64,000 nucleotides of DNA, taken from positions 33,421,854-33,485,853 of the forward strand of contig AP025042.1 of assembly GCA_036186865.1 (NCBI GenBank), read 5' to 3'. Under the pieces are notes generated by a model. The model did no database searches, was not told where the DNA came from, and saw only the letters and a list, made by a program, of their open reading frames with translations. Positions 12,680 through 23,863 of the stretch are shown here, in pieces. Within the stretch, counting starts at the first letter, position 1. Each line of letters begins with the position of its first letter. Position numbers and translations under genes: made by a program. The stretch is from Eustoma russellianum (lineage: Eukaryota; Streptophyta; Magnoliopsida; Gentianales; Gentianaceae).

Positions 12680-13020
12680 GCGTAGCAGAACTTTATACCC
12701 TGTGGGTGATCAGTCCACAGCAAACAGAACTTTATACCCCGTGCTGAAAGGTCCATGGCCCCATAACATATAACTTTATACCCCGTGCTGAAAGGTCCAT
12801 GACCCTATTACATATATCATATATCCGTGCTGATAGGTCCACAGGCCCATTACATATATCATATATCCGTGCTGATAGGTCTACGGTCCCACAAAATAAC
12901 TTTATTTTCCGTTCTGATAGGTCTACGGCCCCATAAAATACTTTATACCCTGCTGTTGATTCACATATCACGCTTTTATACCCTGCTTTCGCAGGCGTGA
13001 TTTTTATACCCTGCGATGAA
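12680..13020. repeat. Tandem array in LTR, unit about 45 bp
   Basis: Units are built on 'actttatacccc', then 'gtgctgaaaggtcca', then 'gaccccataacata'. The left LTR carries two 'ccccgtgctgaaagg' units followed by two 'atccgtgctgatagg' units. The right LTR carries three and one. The array has therefore changed since the two LTRs were made identical at insertion. Confidence 0.85.
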
Positions 13021-13589
13021 CCAGCAGCCATAGTTGCCTTTCGAAAACTTTAATATTCTTTTCAAACTCGTATTCTTTTCGCAAAACGAAACTCATGTTG
13101 AAATGCAAAGTGTTCATGTCATGATGCAGAATGCTCATGAAACATCATATCAAACACGTAAACATGCATACACACTTTACATATCAAGTACAAAGTCCTG
13201 AAGCTTAAGCACTCCATGCTCGTACCCTTTCTTGCTCTTTAGTATTACAAAAATCATATCGAGTTCACACTTAACCTTGCCCAATCATACTTCCTCAAGC
13301 ACACCCTATTCGTACCATTATGCCCTTTCATATCGTTAACTCACTTCGAATTCATACCTAACTTTACTCATTCACCCTTAATGTTTACAACTCAAACACA
13401 CCCCATTCGTACCATTTCATGCCCGTTCGTATCGTAAATTCACTTCGAATTCATACTTAAGCTTACTCATTCACACTTAATCTTTACACCTCAAGTACAC
13501 CTCAAATACCCTTGTATTTTATGATCAAAGGAAGAGAATATAGTTATCACACAAACATGGGGCACTTAGCGGGTCAAAGAGACTTCCAG

Positions 13590-13905
13590 TACACTTGGTA
13601 CGCTACTTGAGGCGCCTAAAGTGACTAGGAGCGCCTATACTAGGCGTTCAAAGTGTTCTGGAATGTGCTGGTATACATCGAACACCTACATGAAGCACCT
13701 TATGTGACATCGAACGCCTTTGGAGGTGTTCGAAGTGTTATAGAATGTGCTGTGACACAGCGAACGCCTACATGAGCGCCTTATGTGACATGAAGCGCCT
13801 AATGTAGGTGTTCGAAGTGTACAGAGATGCTCTGGGACACATTGAACGCCTACTTTAGGCGCCTAATGTGACTTGAAGTGCCTAAAGTAGGTGTTCGAAG
13901 TGTTC
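13590..13905. repeat. Palindrome-rich repeat block in LTR
   Basis: Roughly four units of about 80 bp combine 'gaacgcctacatgaagcgcc', 'ttatgtgaca' and 'aggtgttcgaagtgt'. They include self-complementary cores such as 'taggcgccta' and 'aggcgttc...gaacgcct'. The block recurs at 19555-19880 in the other LTR. The density of inverted GCGCCT/AGGCGC motifs predicts strong local secondary structure. Confidence 0.75.
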
Positions 13906-14810
13906 TCACTTCCTCCTTCAACCCTTTCATGTTTACACTTCAAGATTCATCGTAGCACCTAGATTCATCATGCTCAACATACAACTAACATGAGTTTAAT
14001 CCTTACATCTATCGGTTTGCATCAACCTTAAACCTTCTATTGTTCACATCTCTAGTGAATCATCAATCTTCTAACCCACACTCTATTTGCAGCAAGACAC
14101 CTTCTTCACCCTCAACCATTCTCCATTCATCTTAAATCATCTAAGACAAAAGTTAAAAAACGCAGTAACCTATCATAAAGCAATATTTACACCAAAGATC
14201 ACAGTTTAAGGGCATGTTTGTCAAGAAAGATCACAACATAATCATTTTCAAAATTTGGCCCAAAGAACATGATTTACTCCATCAACAACAACAATTACAT
14301 ATAGTAAAGCATTTAACATCAACAAATCAAAGTTACTAATGTGTGATCTGGATTTTCTCTTTATAAGAACATAGGGTCTATAGAATCAAAACTTACATAA
14401 AGCGTATAGAAAGATTACTTGCCTTTGTTTCTAAATAGCCTTACGAGTGTACTGCAGGATTTCGGAAAAGGTTGAACCTAGATTGGCCGCTCTTTCTTCC
14501 TTCTCTTATTCTCATCTTCTCCTTTCTCTTTTATCTTCCTTTCTCCTCCTTCTCTTAGACGTTTCCCCCTCTCTTTTGTGTTGTAACTGGCGGTTTCATG
14601 GCCTTAATGGGGAGTTGTGCATGATTTGTGCAACTCCCTCGACATTTAATTGGGGGAGAGGGGCAATTTTGGCAATTTTCCAACTTTTGACTATTTATCC
14701 ACTTACATTTTATTTCACTAGCCCTCATAAACATACATAATTATTATAGTTGTATTTTAAGTTGTTTTAAATTTATTTGACGTTGGACTCGAAAATCACG
14801 GGGTATGACA

Positions 14811-14826
14811 TTCCACCCCCTTTACA
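14811..14826 (-). other. Chromovirus polypurine tract
   Basis: On the minus strand 'gtaaagggggtggaa' directly precedes the 3' LTR start TGTCATACCCC. This is the expected plus-strand primer of reverse transcription. Confidence 0.85.
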
Positions 14827-14831
14827 AAAAG

Positions 14832-16500
14832 TTTCGTCCCTGAAACTTACATGCCTTAGGTGAAGAGTTGAGGATACTTCTCCCACATCTGTTCTTTAAG
14901 TTCCCAAGTAGTTTCCAGTTCCGTGTGATTTCTCTACTGTACCTTCACATAGGGAATTACCCGTTTCCTCAACACTTCTTCTTTCGGGTCTACAATCTTT
15001 ACCGATACCTCTTCATAGATAACATCAATATTGAGTTCCAAAGGTCGTGTTTCAAGTACATTGGTCGGATCCGTCACATACTTCCTTAACTGTAACACAT
15101 GAAATACGTTGTGAACTTGTGCCGATACCGGAGGTAATGCCAACTCATATGCCAAAACTCCCTCCTTCTCAAGTATCTCATAAGGACCAATAGAACGAGG
15201 ACTTAACTTGTCTTTCACTCCAAATCTTATAATACCCTTTTGTATGTGATACTCTCAAATAAACCTTCCCACCTACATTAAACTCCAAAGACTGCCGTTT
15301 AGAATCCACCCAACTCCTGAGCCGACTCTAGTCTTTCTCGAGTGACTCTCACCCTTCCTAATGTCTTGTCGAGTAGTTCAGGTTCGGTGATGGTCCTCAC
15401 ACCGACTTCATACGAAAATCTAGGGACCCGCACTTTTGTCCACACAGCGCTTCGAAGGAAGCCATATCAATTGCACTGTGGTGACTGCTATTATAAGAGA
15501 ACCCCATTAAGTCCACCATTCCATCTCAACTCCCTTTGAAACTGGGACACAAGCTCTTAACATGTCCTCAACAGTCTGAATATCCCCCTCAGACTATCCA
15601 TCTGTCATAGGGTGATAGGGTGTACTCATCCTTAATTTTTAATTATATTTCTTTTTTTGTACCCATGGCGCTCTAAAATAATGTCCAGAGCTTGGGAGTA
15701 AATTTTCGATCTTAGTCAGACACTATACTCACTGGAATACCATGCAGACAGAAAATATTATCCATATATAAATGTACTAACTTGTCAAGAGATATATTGC
15801 TTAAGACATGTCGAAAGGGTGCATCCTTGGTTAACCAATCCACAATAATCAAAGCCATGTTATATCCACTTATTTTTTTTCTCGGTAAACCAGACACAAA
15901 GTCCATTGTGATACGTTCCTATTTCTACTCTTGATTCTCCAACGACATCAATAATCCACCAGGTCGTTGGTGTTCATCCTCAACTTGCTGACACACCAGA
16001 CATCTCTCAATGAACACCGGAATATGCTTCTTTGATAACCTCGAACTGTGAGCCTCTTGCAAAATTTTCTTTCCTTAGCTCATCTAAGTCAGGTACACAC
16101 ATTTTTTTAAACATACGCTCCCGCCCTCATTGGTCTGAAATCCATCAACCTGACTATACCTCAGTTTCCTAGCAATATCACCCACAGTCTTATTCTTCTT
16201 TTGAGCTTCTTTCACCCAATCCATCAAACTTGGGGTGACGGTCAATGATGCGAAAACATCAACTATAAGGTCAACCAAGTCCAAGCTAAATTCTTCTATT
16301 TTTTTCTCTCAAGTGGTGACTGTCGCGCATGCTTAGATTTTCTACTTAATACATCGACCACTTTATTAGCTTTTCTTGGATGGTAATTAATGGTCAAGTC
16401 GTAGTTCTTTTGTAGATTCAACCATCTTCGCTGCCTTATGTTTAGATGTCTCGAGGCATGTACAATATCTCGTTCGTGTTGCATCAAAATACAACCTAGA
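14832..16500 (-). pseudogene. Chromovirus pol remnant: RNase H, integrase, chromodomain
   Basis: Read downward from 16500. A fused RT-end/RNase H piece (GLGCILMQHERDIVHASRHLN, then LTINYHPRKANKVVDVLSR at 16296-16487) is followed by a linker (16084-16284). An integrase core piece follows (15712-15906, MDFVSGLPRK ... IPVSIVSD, holding the first catalytic Asp regions). The integrase C-terminus comes next (14934-15218, KLSPRSIGPYEIL and VFHVLQLRKYV), then a chromodomain-like end (TTWE..EQMWEKYPQLF, about 14870-14930). Numerous stops and shifts break the frame. The RT palm is missing. Family order and the HV.LRKY motif make the assignment secure. No activity is expected. Confidence 0.85.
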
Positions 16501-17140
16501 CCATTTTTGATGCATCGCTATTGTCGAGAATCCCTAGACCAACTTCTTGTAATAATTATCTAGATCCAAAAAAACTCTGCACTTCAGTGACATTCGTGGG
16601 TCTAGACCATTCGGTAATAGCTTCAACCTCCTTTGAATCAACCACAATCCCCTTGGAAGTTTATATCTTCCATCTTTGGATTCTTAACTGTCACTTGTTT
16701 TAGTCGATAATCAATGTTGGCGTGATACTTGGCACATCAGTACATTCCCAATACGACGTCGAATTCGTACCTCTGAATAAAAATCAGTATGGCGGCGAAC
16801 ATTTGCTCTCCGAACTCTAACCCACAATCCTTGTGCGGCTGGTGTGAAATCACAATTTAATCTCTGCCGCTTGTGCACGGTACGGAGTCTCTAAACATTC
16901 TAGTGAAACACAAAAGCGCTTAGCGAATCTCTTTGCCACGAAAGAGTGGTTCATGCCGCTATCGAGAAGTACATTGGCCAATATCTTATTCCCTAAAATT
17001 GTACCTCATACCACTTCGATAGCTTCTTAGTTATCCGTGTTAGTCATGACATGGACGTGGGTATTCGTCCTCGGCTGCTGAGCCGCTTCTCCCAGAACAT
17101 TCTTCCTCATCTCTGGCAATCTCTAATGAGATGACCCACC
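16500..17140 (-). pseudogene. Chromovirus protease and residual RT end
   Basis: On the minus strand the retropepsin-like segment reads LLDSGMNHSFVAKRFAKRF (catalytic D-S-G near 16954-16962). It continues to EFDVVLGMY*CAKYHANIDYR (about 16720-16780), where gypsy proteases usually have D(V/I)ILGMDWL. It runs almost at once into VEAITEWSRPTNVTEVQSFFG (about 16590-16640), which is the region just after the RT catalytic core. The whole RT palm, including the expected YxDD box, is therefore deleted between about 16640 and 16700. A stop codon interrupts the protease. Confidence 0.75.
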
Positions 17141-17700
17141 TATCTGCATCGGTAACATACTTCTGCCAATCTCCCACATTCATCGATATGGCTCTTATTG
17201 CAAGGTGGCAAACTCCTATAGTATGTTGTGTAATCTGGGTTATGTGGTGGGGGTCTCCGAAAATTTCCCGACCTGTCCTCTCTTCTGAATCTTAACCTAA
17301 CGTCCGGGCCTGCCACCAACTCCAATCTCCTCTATTGGCCTTTTACCTCTGTCAGAGTATCCTGCATCGGCCTCTCTTGCCGCTATTCTGCATAAACAAC
17401 TCTCGACGCAAAAGCACACATCCAACATGTCCTCGTAGGTTCCAATCCCGCCATTTACAATTGCTGACTGAATTCTGGAATCCAAAACTCGCTCAAATCT
17501 TGTCATCTTTAAGCGATTATCAGATATAATTGCATGAACGAATTTACCTAAAGCATGAAAACGGTCAGCATACTCCGACACTGTCCTCCGACCCTATTTT
17601 AGCCTGTCGAACGCCCTTATCTTGTCTAAGATTGGTACCTCGGACATGTAATGCTTCAAAAAGACATCACAGAATTGTGTTCAAGAGGTCGGTGGGGTCT
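17140..17700 (-). pseudogene. Chromovirus gag remnant
   Basis: Reading down from about 17690: FCDVFLKHYMSEVPILDKIRAF (frame kept by eye), a stop, then VSEYADRFHALGKFVHAI and the helical region to about 17300. A basic, Cys/His-containing tail follows (17140-17325, C..SHIDEC) that resembles a decayed CCHC knuckle. The EY..RF..L..F motif is typical of retrotransposon gag. The N-terminus is missing beyond 17700, and an in-frame stop lies near 17597. Confidence 0.75.
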
Positions 17701-17880
17701 GAAATTTAAATTATTACAGAAAGTTAAATGATATACGCGCTCGCACACACCCAACCCAGATCATACTTAGACTCTAGATAATTAGAACTTATACCTAAGG
17801 ATCAAACTTAAGGGGAAAATCATATCTTAAATTGTTAAAAGATCATGAACCTAAGTTTCCGAGATAGATCTGAAGCCTAG
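17701..17880 (-). other. Chromovirus 5' untranslated leader
   Basis: Non-coding sequence lies between the truncated gag and the primer site. I see no gene or array in it. It resembles in style the leader of the second gypsy element at about 44090-44260 ('agacc..ctaaatct'). Confidence 0.6.
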
Positions 17881-17892
17881 TCTCTGATACCA
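17881..17892 (-). other. Primer binding site, tRNA-iMet type
   Basis: On the minus strand TGGTATCAGAGA lies two bases after the 5' LTR end. TGGTATCAGAGC is complementary to the 3' end of initiator methionine tRNA, the usual primer of plant LTR elements. The last base differs here. Confidence 0.88.
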
Positions 17893-17894
17893 CC

Positions 17895-20781
17895 TGTAGC
17901 GCCCTGGCCTGATACTGGACATCGGTACCAGTGCACCCGACGTAGCCTACTATGAGAACTACGAAGCGTCAAAGAAGATCAAGCACACGTCATTCATGAT
18001 GTAAGATAAATAGCGAAAACGTCATAGAATTAAAAACTTCAATAACAATAGTATCCCACATGAAACACAACGGAAATAAAACGTGTAAGAGAGAGTGTCT
18101 AAAGTATCTTTCGAAACAAAATTTTAACAGTAAATCCCTCAACTAAAGGATAAGGACTGTAAGCCCGTCCATTTTAGTGACTATCGACCCAATGAGCCCA
18201 CTCGCCGATATCTTCTACAATAATCATCTTGTACTTTGGCTCACCTGAAAAGCAGATAGAGTAATTGTTCTTACCGAAAATATCGCCAGTAAGTAATCCG
18301 TCTATACACCTTACGGGATCACACCCGACGAGTCACCAGTATATAAATCAATGCCCAAAATAAGGTGCTCGGTTGGCAAATAACATCTTTATAACAAGTC
18401 ATCAAATCCATATAAGCCACATAATTAACACACAAAATGAAACCAACACATGTAGAGCCAAACATACTACAGAAATAGAACATATGCTAGTAACATTTCT
18501 TGCATGTCAAATCTTATGCTTCGTGTAACATGATGCATGTACTTCTTCAAAACCACACACAACACCCATGCATATGTCTTCTTTCGTAAACATGTCATGC
18601 GTGTCATTTCACAAAACTTTTCATAACACTTCTTATCATATTCTTCACATAGCAGAACTTTATACCCTGTGGGTGATCAGTCCACAGCAAACAGAACTTT
18701 ATACCCCGTGTTGAAAGGTCCACGACCCCATAACATATAACTTTATACCCCGTGCTGAAAGGTCCACGACCCCATAACATATAACTTTATACCCCGTGCT
18801 GAAAGGTCCATGACCCTATTATATATATCATATATCCGTGCTGATAGGTCCACGGCCCCACAAAATAACATTATTTTCCGTTCTGATAGGTCTACGGCCC
18901 CATAAAATACTTTATACCCTGCTGTTGATTCAAAGATCACGCTTTTATACCCTGCTTTAGCATGCGTGACTTTTATACCCTGCGATGAACCAGCAGCCAT
19001 AGTTGCTTTTCAAAAACTTTAATATTCTTTTCAAACTCGTATTCTTTTCGCAAAACAAAAATCATGTCGAAATGCAAAGTGTTCATGTCATGATGCAGAA
19101 TGCTCATGAAACATCATATCAAACACGTAAACATGCATACACACTTTACATATCAAGTACAAAGTCTTGAAGCTTAAGCACACCATGCTCGTACCCTTTC
19201 TTGCTCTTTAGTATTACAAAAATCATAACGAGTTCACACTTAACCTTGCTCAATCATACTTCCTCAAGCACACCCTATTCGTACCATTATGCCCTTTCAT
19301 ATCGTTAACTCACTTCGAATTCATACCTAACTTTACTCATTCACCCTTAATGTTTACAACTCAAACACACCCCATTTGTACCATTTCATGCCCGTTCGTA
19401 TCATAAATTCACTTCGAATTCATACTTAACCTTACTCATTCACACATAATTGTTTACACCTTAAGTACACCTCAAATACCCTCATATTTTATGATCAAAG
19501 GAAGAGAATATAGTTATCACACAAACATGGGGCGTTTAGCGGGTCAAAGAGACTTCCAGTACACTTGGTACGCTACTTGAGGCGCCTAAAGTGTCTAGGA
19601 GCGCCCTATACTAGGCGTTCGAAGTGTTCTGGAATGTGCTGGTATACATCGAATGCCTACATGAAGTGCCTTATGTGACATCGAACGCCTTTGGAGGTGT
19701 TCGAAGTGTTATGGAATGTGCTGTGACACATCGAACGCCTACATGAAGCGCCTTATGTGACATGAAGCACCTAATGTAGGTGTTCGAAGTGTACAGAGAT
19801 GCTTTGGGACACATTGAACGCCTACTTTAGGCGCCTAATGTGACTTGAAGCGCCTAAAGTAGGTGTTCGAAGTGTTCTCACTTCCTCCTTCAACCCTTTC
19901 ATGTTTACATTTCAAGATTCATCTTAGCACCTAGATTCATCATGCTCAACATACAACTAACATGAGTTTAATCCTTACATCTATCGGTTTGCATCAACCT
20001 TAAACCTTCTATTGTTCACATCTCTAATGAATCATCAATCTTCTAACCCACACTCTATTTGCAGCAAGACACCTTCTTCACCCTCAACCTTTCTCCATTC
20101 ATCTTAAATCATCTAAGACAAAAGTTGAAAAATACAGTAACCTATCATAAAGCGATATTTACACCAAAGATCAAAGTTTAAGGGCATGTTTGTCAAGAAA
20201 GATCACAACATAATCATTTTAAGAATTTGGCCCAAGGAACATGATTTACTCCATCAACGACAACAATTACATATAGTAAAGAATTTAACGTCAACAAATC
20301 AAAGTTACTAATGTGTAATCCGGATTTTCTCTTTATAAGAACATAGGGCCTATAGAATCAAAACTTGCGTAAAGCGTATAGAAAGATTACTTGCCTTTGT
20401 TTCTAAATATCCTTACGAGTGTACTGTAGGATTTCGGAAAAGGTTGAACCTAGATTGGCCGTTTTTTCTTCCTTCTCTTCTTCTCTTCTTCTCCTTTCTC
20501 TTTTCTCTTCCTTTCTCCTCCTTCTCTTAGACGTTTTCCCCTCTCTCTTGTGTCGTAACTGGCGGTTTCATGGCCTTAATGGGGAGTTGTGCATGATTTG
20601 TGCAACTCCCTCGACATTTAATTGGGGGAGAGGGGCAATTTTGGTAATTTCAAACTTTTGACTATTTATCTACTTACATTTTATTTCACTAGCCCTCATA
20701 AACATACATAATTATTATAGTTGTATTTTGAGTTGTTTTAAATTAATTTGACGTTTGACTCGAAAATGACGGGGTATGACA
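17895..20781 (-). repeat. Chromovirus 5' LTR (right copy)
   Basis: It starts 'tgtagcgccct' and ends 'ggggtatgaca'. It is colinear with 11927-14810, with scattered substitutions and one difference in the 45-bp array (18650-19005). It also contains the palindrome-rich block (19555-19880) and the CT-rich stretch (20465-20545). Confidence 0.9.
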
Positions 20782-20786
20782 CACAC

Positions 20787-21105
20787 CCTGCCTAACCTTG
20801 GCCCATCCGACCATGTATATGGAGAACCTTGAAATGGAAGGTCCACCAATCCAGTGTCACCAATCCACTAGCTGACTTAACGTCGGGGTTGATGAGCCTT
20901 TATGTTCATCAAGGGCTAAAAAAGTTTTGAAATCGTCCCCAAAAATCCATAGGTCATTGATTCCTCGAGAAAAAGAGAGAAGATCAGCCCATAAGACCAT
21001 GCGGGCCGTCACGGAGTGATGTCCATAAACAGCCGTCCACCAAAATGTACCTAAAGGGACCCACTGAAATTGAAGTGAGACATTCCGAATGCCATGAGAT
21101 ATAGC
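20787..21105 (-). pseudogene. LINE A ORF2, endonuclease middle segment
   Basis: Read on the minus strand: LQFQWVPLGTFWWTAVYGHHS (21070 down), WIFGDDFKTFLALDEHKG (about 20920), then GSPYTWSDGPRLGR ending at 20787. These are endonuclease motifs of plant L1s. LINE C has GGDFNTF at the equivalent place; here the motif is GDDF. Removing the chromovirus and one TSD copy joins GPRLGR to RRFDHML at 11926, matching GRGLGRV-RRLD in the other L1s. The upstream edge at 21105 is the copia insertion point. Confidence 0.88.
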
Positions 21106-21857
21106 TGTTATAATAGTTTGTAAAGGCAATGGGATGTAGAATGTAGGTGAAATGGTGTTGGAATAAGCAAGAATAGCTTGACTCATGATTTGGATCGATC
21201 CATGTATCAGTTGGATAGATCCATGTGGCTTGAAAATGAAGTTGAGTATTCTGTCGGATATAGATCGATGACATCGATTGATCGATGTCACATAGATCGA
21301 TCACATCGATCGATCGATGTACCCTGGGTGCAGAGTTGAAACTTTCTGTCCAACATAGATCGATCAAAGTGACTTCGATCGAGCGATGTGACAGATCGAA
21401 GTGGACAGGATAAAAGTTGGAGCTTACTGTGAGACGTCGATCGATCGATCGATGTCCCAGCAGAAGTGATTTTTCATGTAAAATCACAACTTATGCACCA
21501 AGGGACATACCCAATCACCATGCAACTATCTTGAACGTCTGAATGGAGTTTGAAAGCCTATAAATAGGGTGTTATAACACTTTTTTCAAGACATCTTGCA
21601 ACCTATTCCATACTAGCATTCTATTTTCTTCTTCCTACTCTCAATCACTCTTGTTTTGAAAGTTTATTGAATCTCTATTCTTTTGATGAGAATAAGAGAT
21701 TGTTGGCTGTTGTATCCTAGGAGGAAATTTGCTTATAACCCTGCAGCAACTGGTGGGGTTAAATATTCCTTACGGAAAGTGATTCTCACGCCTCAAGCCA
21801 AGCTTCTTCACGTTCTTCTTCTCTTGTTCTTTGTCTTGTTTCCTTATTTTCATAACA
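21106..21857 (+). repeat. copia-2 5' LTR with ATCGAT clusters
   Basis: 752 bp. From 21250 to 21465 it carries repeated self-complementary ATCGATCGAT cores, for example near 21297-21320 and 21428-21450, spaced by 'acatagatcgat' phrases. A TATA box follows at 21559-21567. It is near-identical to the right LTR apart from a shortened core at the last cluster (right copy, about 26637-26647). Confidence 0.9.
21559..21567 (+). promoter_or_regulatory. copia-2 LTR TATA box
   Basis: 'tataaatag' lies about 300 bp before the LTR end and about 100 bp after the last ATCGAT cluster. The right LTR has the same box at 26750-26758. Confidence 0.65.
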
Positions 21858-21877
21858 ATCGTAAGGAATATTTGAAG

Positions 21878-22680
21878 ATGGATTCAAAGAAATTTTTGAA
21901 CCAAGAGCATGAAGCTAGACCGATTTGATGGCACCAACTATTTGAGATGGATGGACAAGATGTTGTTCCTCCTAACTGCTCTTCAGATTGGGTATTGTCT
22001 TGACCCAAATCTGAAAGATTTGCCAACCCCACAAGAAGAGGACTCCAAGGAGGTCAAGGCCGATTGGAGGAAGAGACATGAGGATAACATGCTGTGCCGA
22101 AGGTATATCCTCAACAATCTGTCAGATCGTATCTACGATCTGTTCACGACAATTTCATCACCAAAGGAGATATGGAATGCCTTGGAGTTCAACTACAACA
22201 ATGAGAAACCAAGTGCACGAGTTGCTGGTCATTATGTCCAAACTGAAAGAGTTGGGTGTAGAAGTTTCTGAGGCATTACAAGTAGGAGGGATAATCGCAA
22301 AGCTTCCCCCTAGTTGGAATGACTACAGGAAGAAATTACTACATTTAACTGAATCCTTTTCCCTTGAACAACTTCAAAAGCATTTGCGTATTAAACAAGA
22401 GACAAGAAGTCTTGTAAAGAGACATGTTTCTGATGATGCACTAAGAGCGCATTATGTCAAAGGAAAAACAGGAAGTTCGATTGGAAACAAAAGGAAGAGC
22501 TCCGATTTTTCTGAATCCACAAACAAAGCAGAATCCAAGAAAGGCAAAAGATGCTATAATTGTGGCAAGAAAGGACATCTCAAGAAGGACTGTTGGTTTC
22601 GAAAGCAACAAAAATCGGGAGGTAGTTCCCAAAATGGCAACAATGCAAATATGGTAGACATTAGAACTGATCAACTGGTT
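21878..22680 (+). pseudogene. copia-2 gag
   Basis: A short ATG at 21878 opens MDSKKF. The main gag frame reads RFDGTNYLRWMDKMLFLL (21915 on), a UBN2-like retrotransposon gag domain, to about 22230. There the frame shifts into ELLVIMSKLKELGVEVSEAL and LPPSWNDYRKKLLHL, and then a CCHC knuckle, CYNCGKKGHLKKDC (22552-22593), intact in all four ligands. Gag packages the RNA into virus-like particles; the knuckle binds RNA. Two frame changes (near 21905 and 22220) prevent a full product. Confidence 0.88.
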
Positions 22681-22845
22681 GCAATGGTCTCCGGATTGTA
22701 TGTTGGCATGGTAACAAAACTGCATATGGCTACGAACGAAATCATAAATGATTGGTGGTTCGATTCGGGTGTAACAGTGCATCTATGCAACAACAAGGAT
22801 CTATTAAAGACCTACCATGTTGTGGATGATAGCCAGTAGGTTCTT
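22681..22845 (+). pseudogene. copia-2 protease, N-terminal part
   Basis: It follows gag in the same frame: WWFDSGVTVHLCNNKDLL, an aspartic protease active site with D-S-G kept (about 22755-22770). The usual fourth residue Ala is Val. A TAG at 22837 ends the frame just before VLMGNYSATRVLGKG, which continues the protease in frame and is counted with the next feature. Confidence 0.85.
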
Positions 22846-23818
22846 ATGGGAAACTACAGCGCCACAAGAGTCTTGGGTAAAGGTAGTGTAGAGTTAGACT
22901 TTACTTCGGAAAAGAAGTTGTTATTAGTCAACGTTCTACATGTACCTGAGATTTCTAAGAATCTCTTTTCTGCTAGTCTAATCTGTAAGAGTGGGTTCAA
23001 GATAGTAATGGAGGGGGATAAAATTATAATGTCCAAAAATGGGATCTTTGTTGGCAAGTGTTACTCTTGCGATGGAATGTTTAAACTCAGTATCAATAAA
23101 AATTCTGCAGTTTGTGTTTACTCTGTTGATTCTTCCTTTTCATTGTGGCATGATAGACTTGCTCATGTTAGTAATACTACTATTAAGTTCATGTCTAAGC
23201 ATGCCTTAATTTCTTGCAAAGATGAAAATGAAAGAACATGTGAAGTATGTATACAAGCTAAGATGACAAAGAAACCGTTTCCGAAAGTAGAACAGAAAAC
23301 CAATCTCTTAGAACTTGTTCATTCAGATATTTGTGAATTGAACAGTGTTTTTACCCGAGGTGGAAATCAATATTTCATAACTTTCATTTATGATGCCTCG
23401 AGATATACTTATGTATTATTTTCTAAGGCATAAAGATGAAACCTTTTGCATGTTCAAAGTCTATAAAATGGAAGTTGAAAATCAATCGGGATTAAAAATC
23501 AAAGTTCTAAGAAGTGATCGTGGTGGTGAATACTTTCCTCTTGAATTTAATCAATTCTGTGAGGAGAATGGTATTATACATCAGAAAAGTGCTCCGTATA
23601 CACCCCAACAAAATGGTTTGGCTGAAAGGAAGAATAGAAGTTTAGTTGACATGCTAAATGCAATGTTAATAAACTCTGGCTTGCCAAAGAATTTGTGGGG
23701 AGAAGCCTTGTTAACGGCTTGTCACATTCATAATAGAATTCCTTCTAAGAAGTTTAAAGTTTCTCCATACGAAATATGGAAGAAACGAAAACCAAATCTA
23801 AGTTATCTTAGAGTTTAG
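22846..23818 (+). pseudogene. copia-2 protease end and integrase
   Basis: GNYSATRVLGKGSVELDF completes the protease domain. The integrase zinc region follows (WHDRLAHVSNTTI ... CEVCIQAKMTKKPF, 23150-23285). The core has VHSDICELN (first Asp, about 23320), a frame shift near 23430, LRSDRGGEYF (second Asp, about 23515) and PQQNGLAERKNRSLVDML (catalytic Glu, about 23615). The three acidic positions are all present. A TAG at about 23816 stops the frame inside the integrase C-terminus (YLRV-stop). Confidence 0.9.
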
Positions 23819-23863
23819 GGTTGTCTAGCCTATTATAGAGCTCCGGATCCGAAGAGGACTAAG

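Larger units (their letters stand above)
11927..14810 (-). repeat. Chromovirus 3' LTR (left copy)
   Basis: Terminal 'tgtagcacccc' and 'ggggtatgaca'. It contains two internal arrays: about seven 45-bp units (12680-13020) and about four palindrome-rich units (13590-13905). A CT-rich stretch lies at 14485-14570. It differs from the right copy by scattered substitutions and by the composition of the 45-bp array. The open frames seen in it (12732-13031 minus, 14447-14740 plus) follow repeat or CT-rich sequence and are not considered genes. Confidence 0.9.
11927..20781 (-). mobile_element. Ty3/gypsy chromovirus, complete ends, internally deleted
   Basis: The element is 8855 bp with two near-identical LTRs (11927-14810 and 17895-20781, about 2.88 kb each) starting TGTAG and ending ATGACA. 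It is flanked by a perfect 5-bp duplication, cacac (11922-11926 and 20782-20786). On the minus strand the order is LTR, primer site, gag, protease, RNase H, integrase, chromodomain, polypurine tract, LTR. That gag-PR-(RT)-RH-IN order defines Ty3/gypsy, and the terminal chromodomain-like piece points to a chromovirus. The internal region is only 3.08 kb because most of RT is gone, so this copy could move only in trans. It splits ORF2 of LINE A. Confidence 0.92.

Noticed and set aside
12732..13031. 99-codon frame on the minus strand with repeated DLSAR/YDIC motifs (also 18743-19000)
   Set aside because: It is the translation of the 45-bp LTR tandem array. The repeats in the protein follow from the DNA repeats.
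13590..13905. CRISPR-like array
   Set aside because: Repeats are degenerate, without regular unique spacers, inside a plant LTR.
14447..14740. Leu/Ser-rich frame resembling a membrane protein (also 20419-20661)
   Set aside because: It lies in the CT-rich end of the chromovirus LTR, and CT-rich DNA always gives Leu/Ser/Phe runs. No start context or conservation beyond LTR identity.
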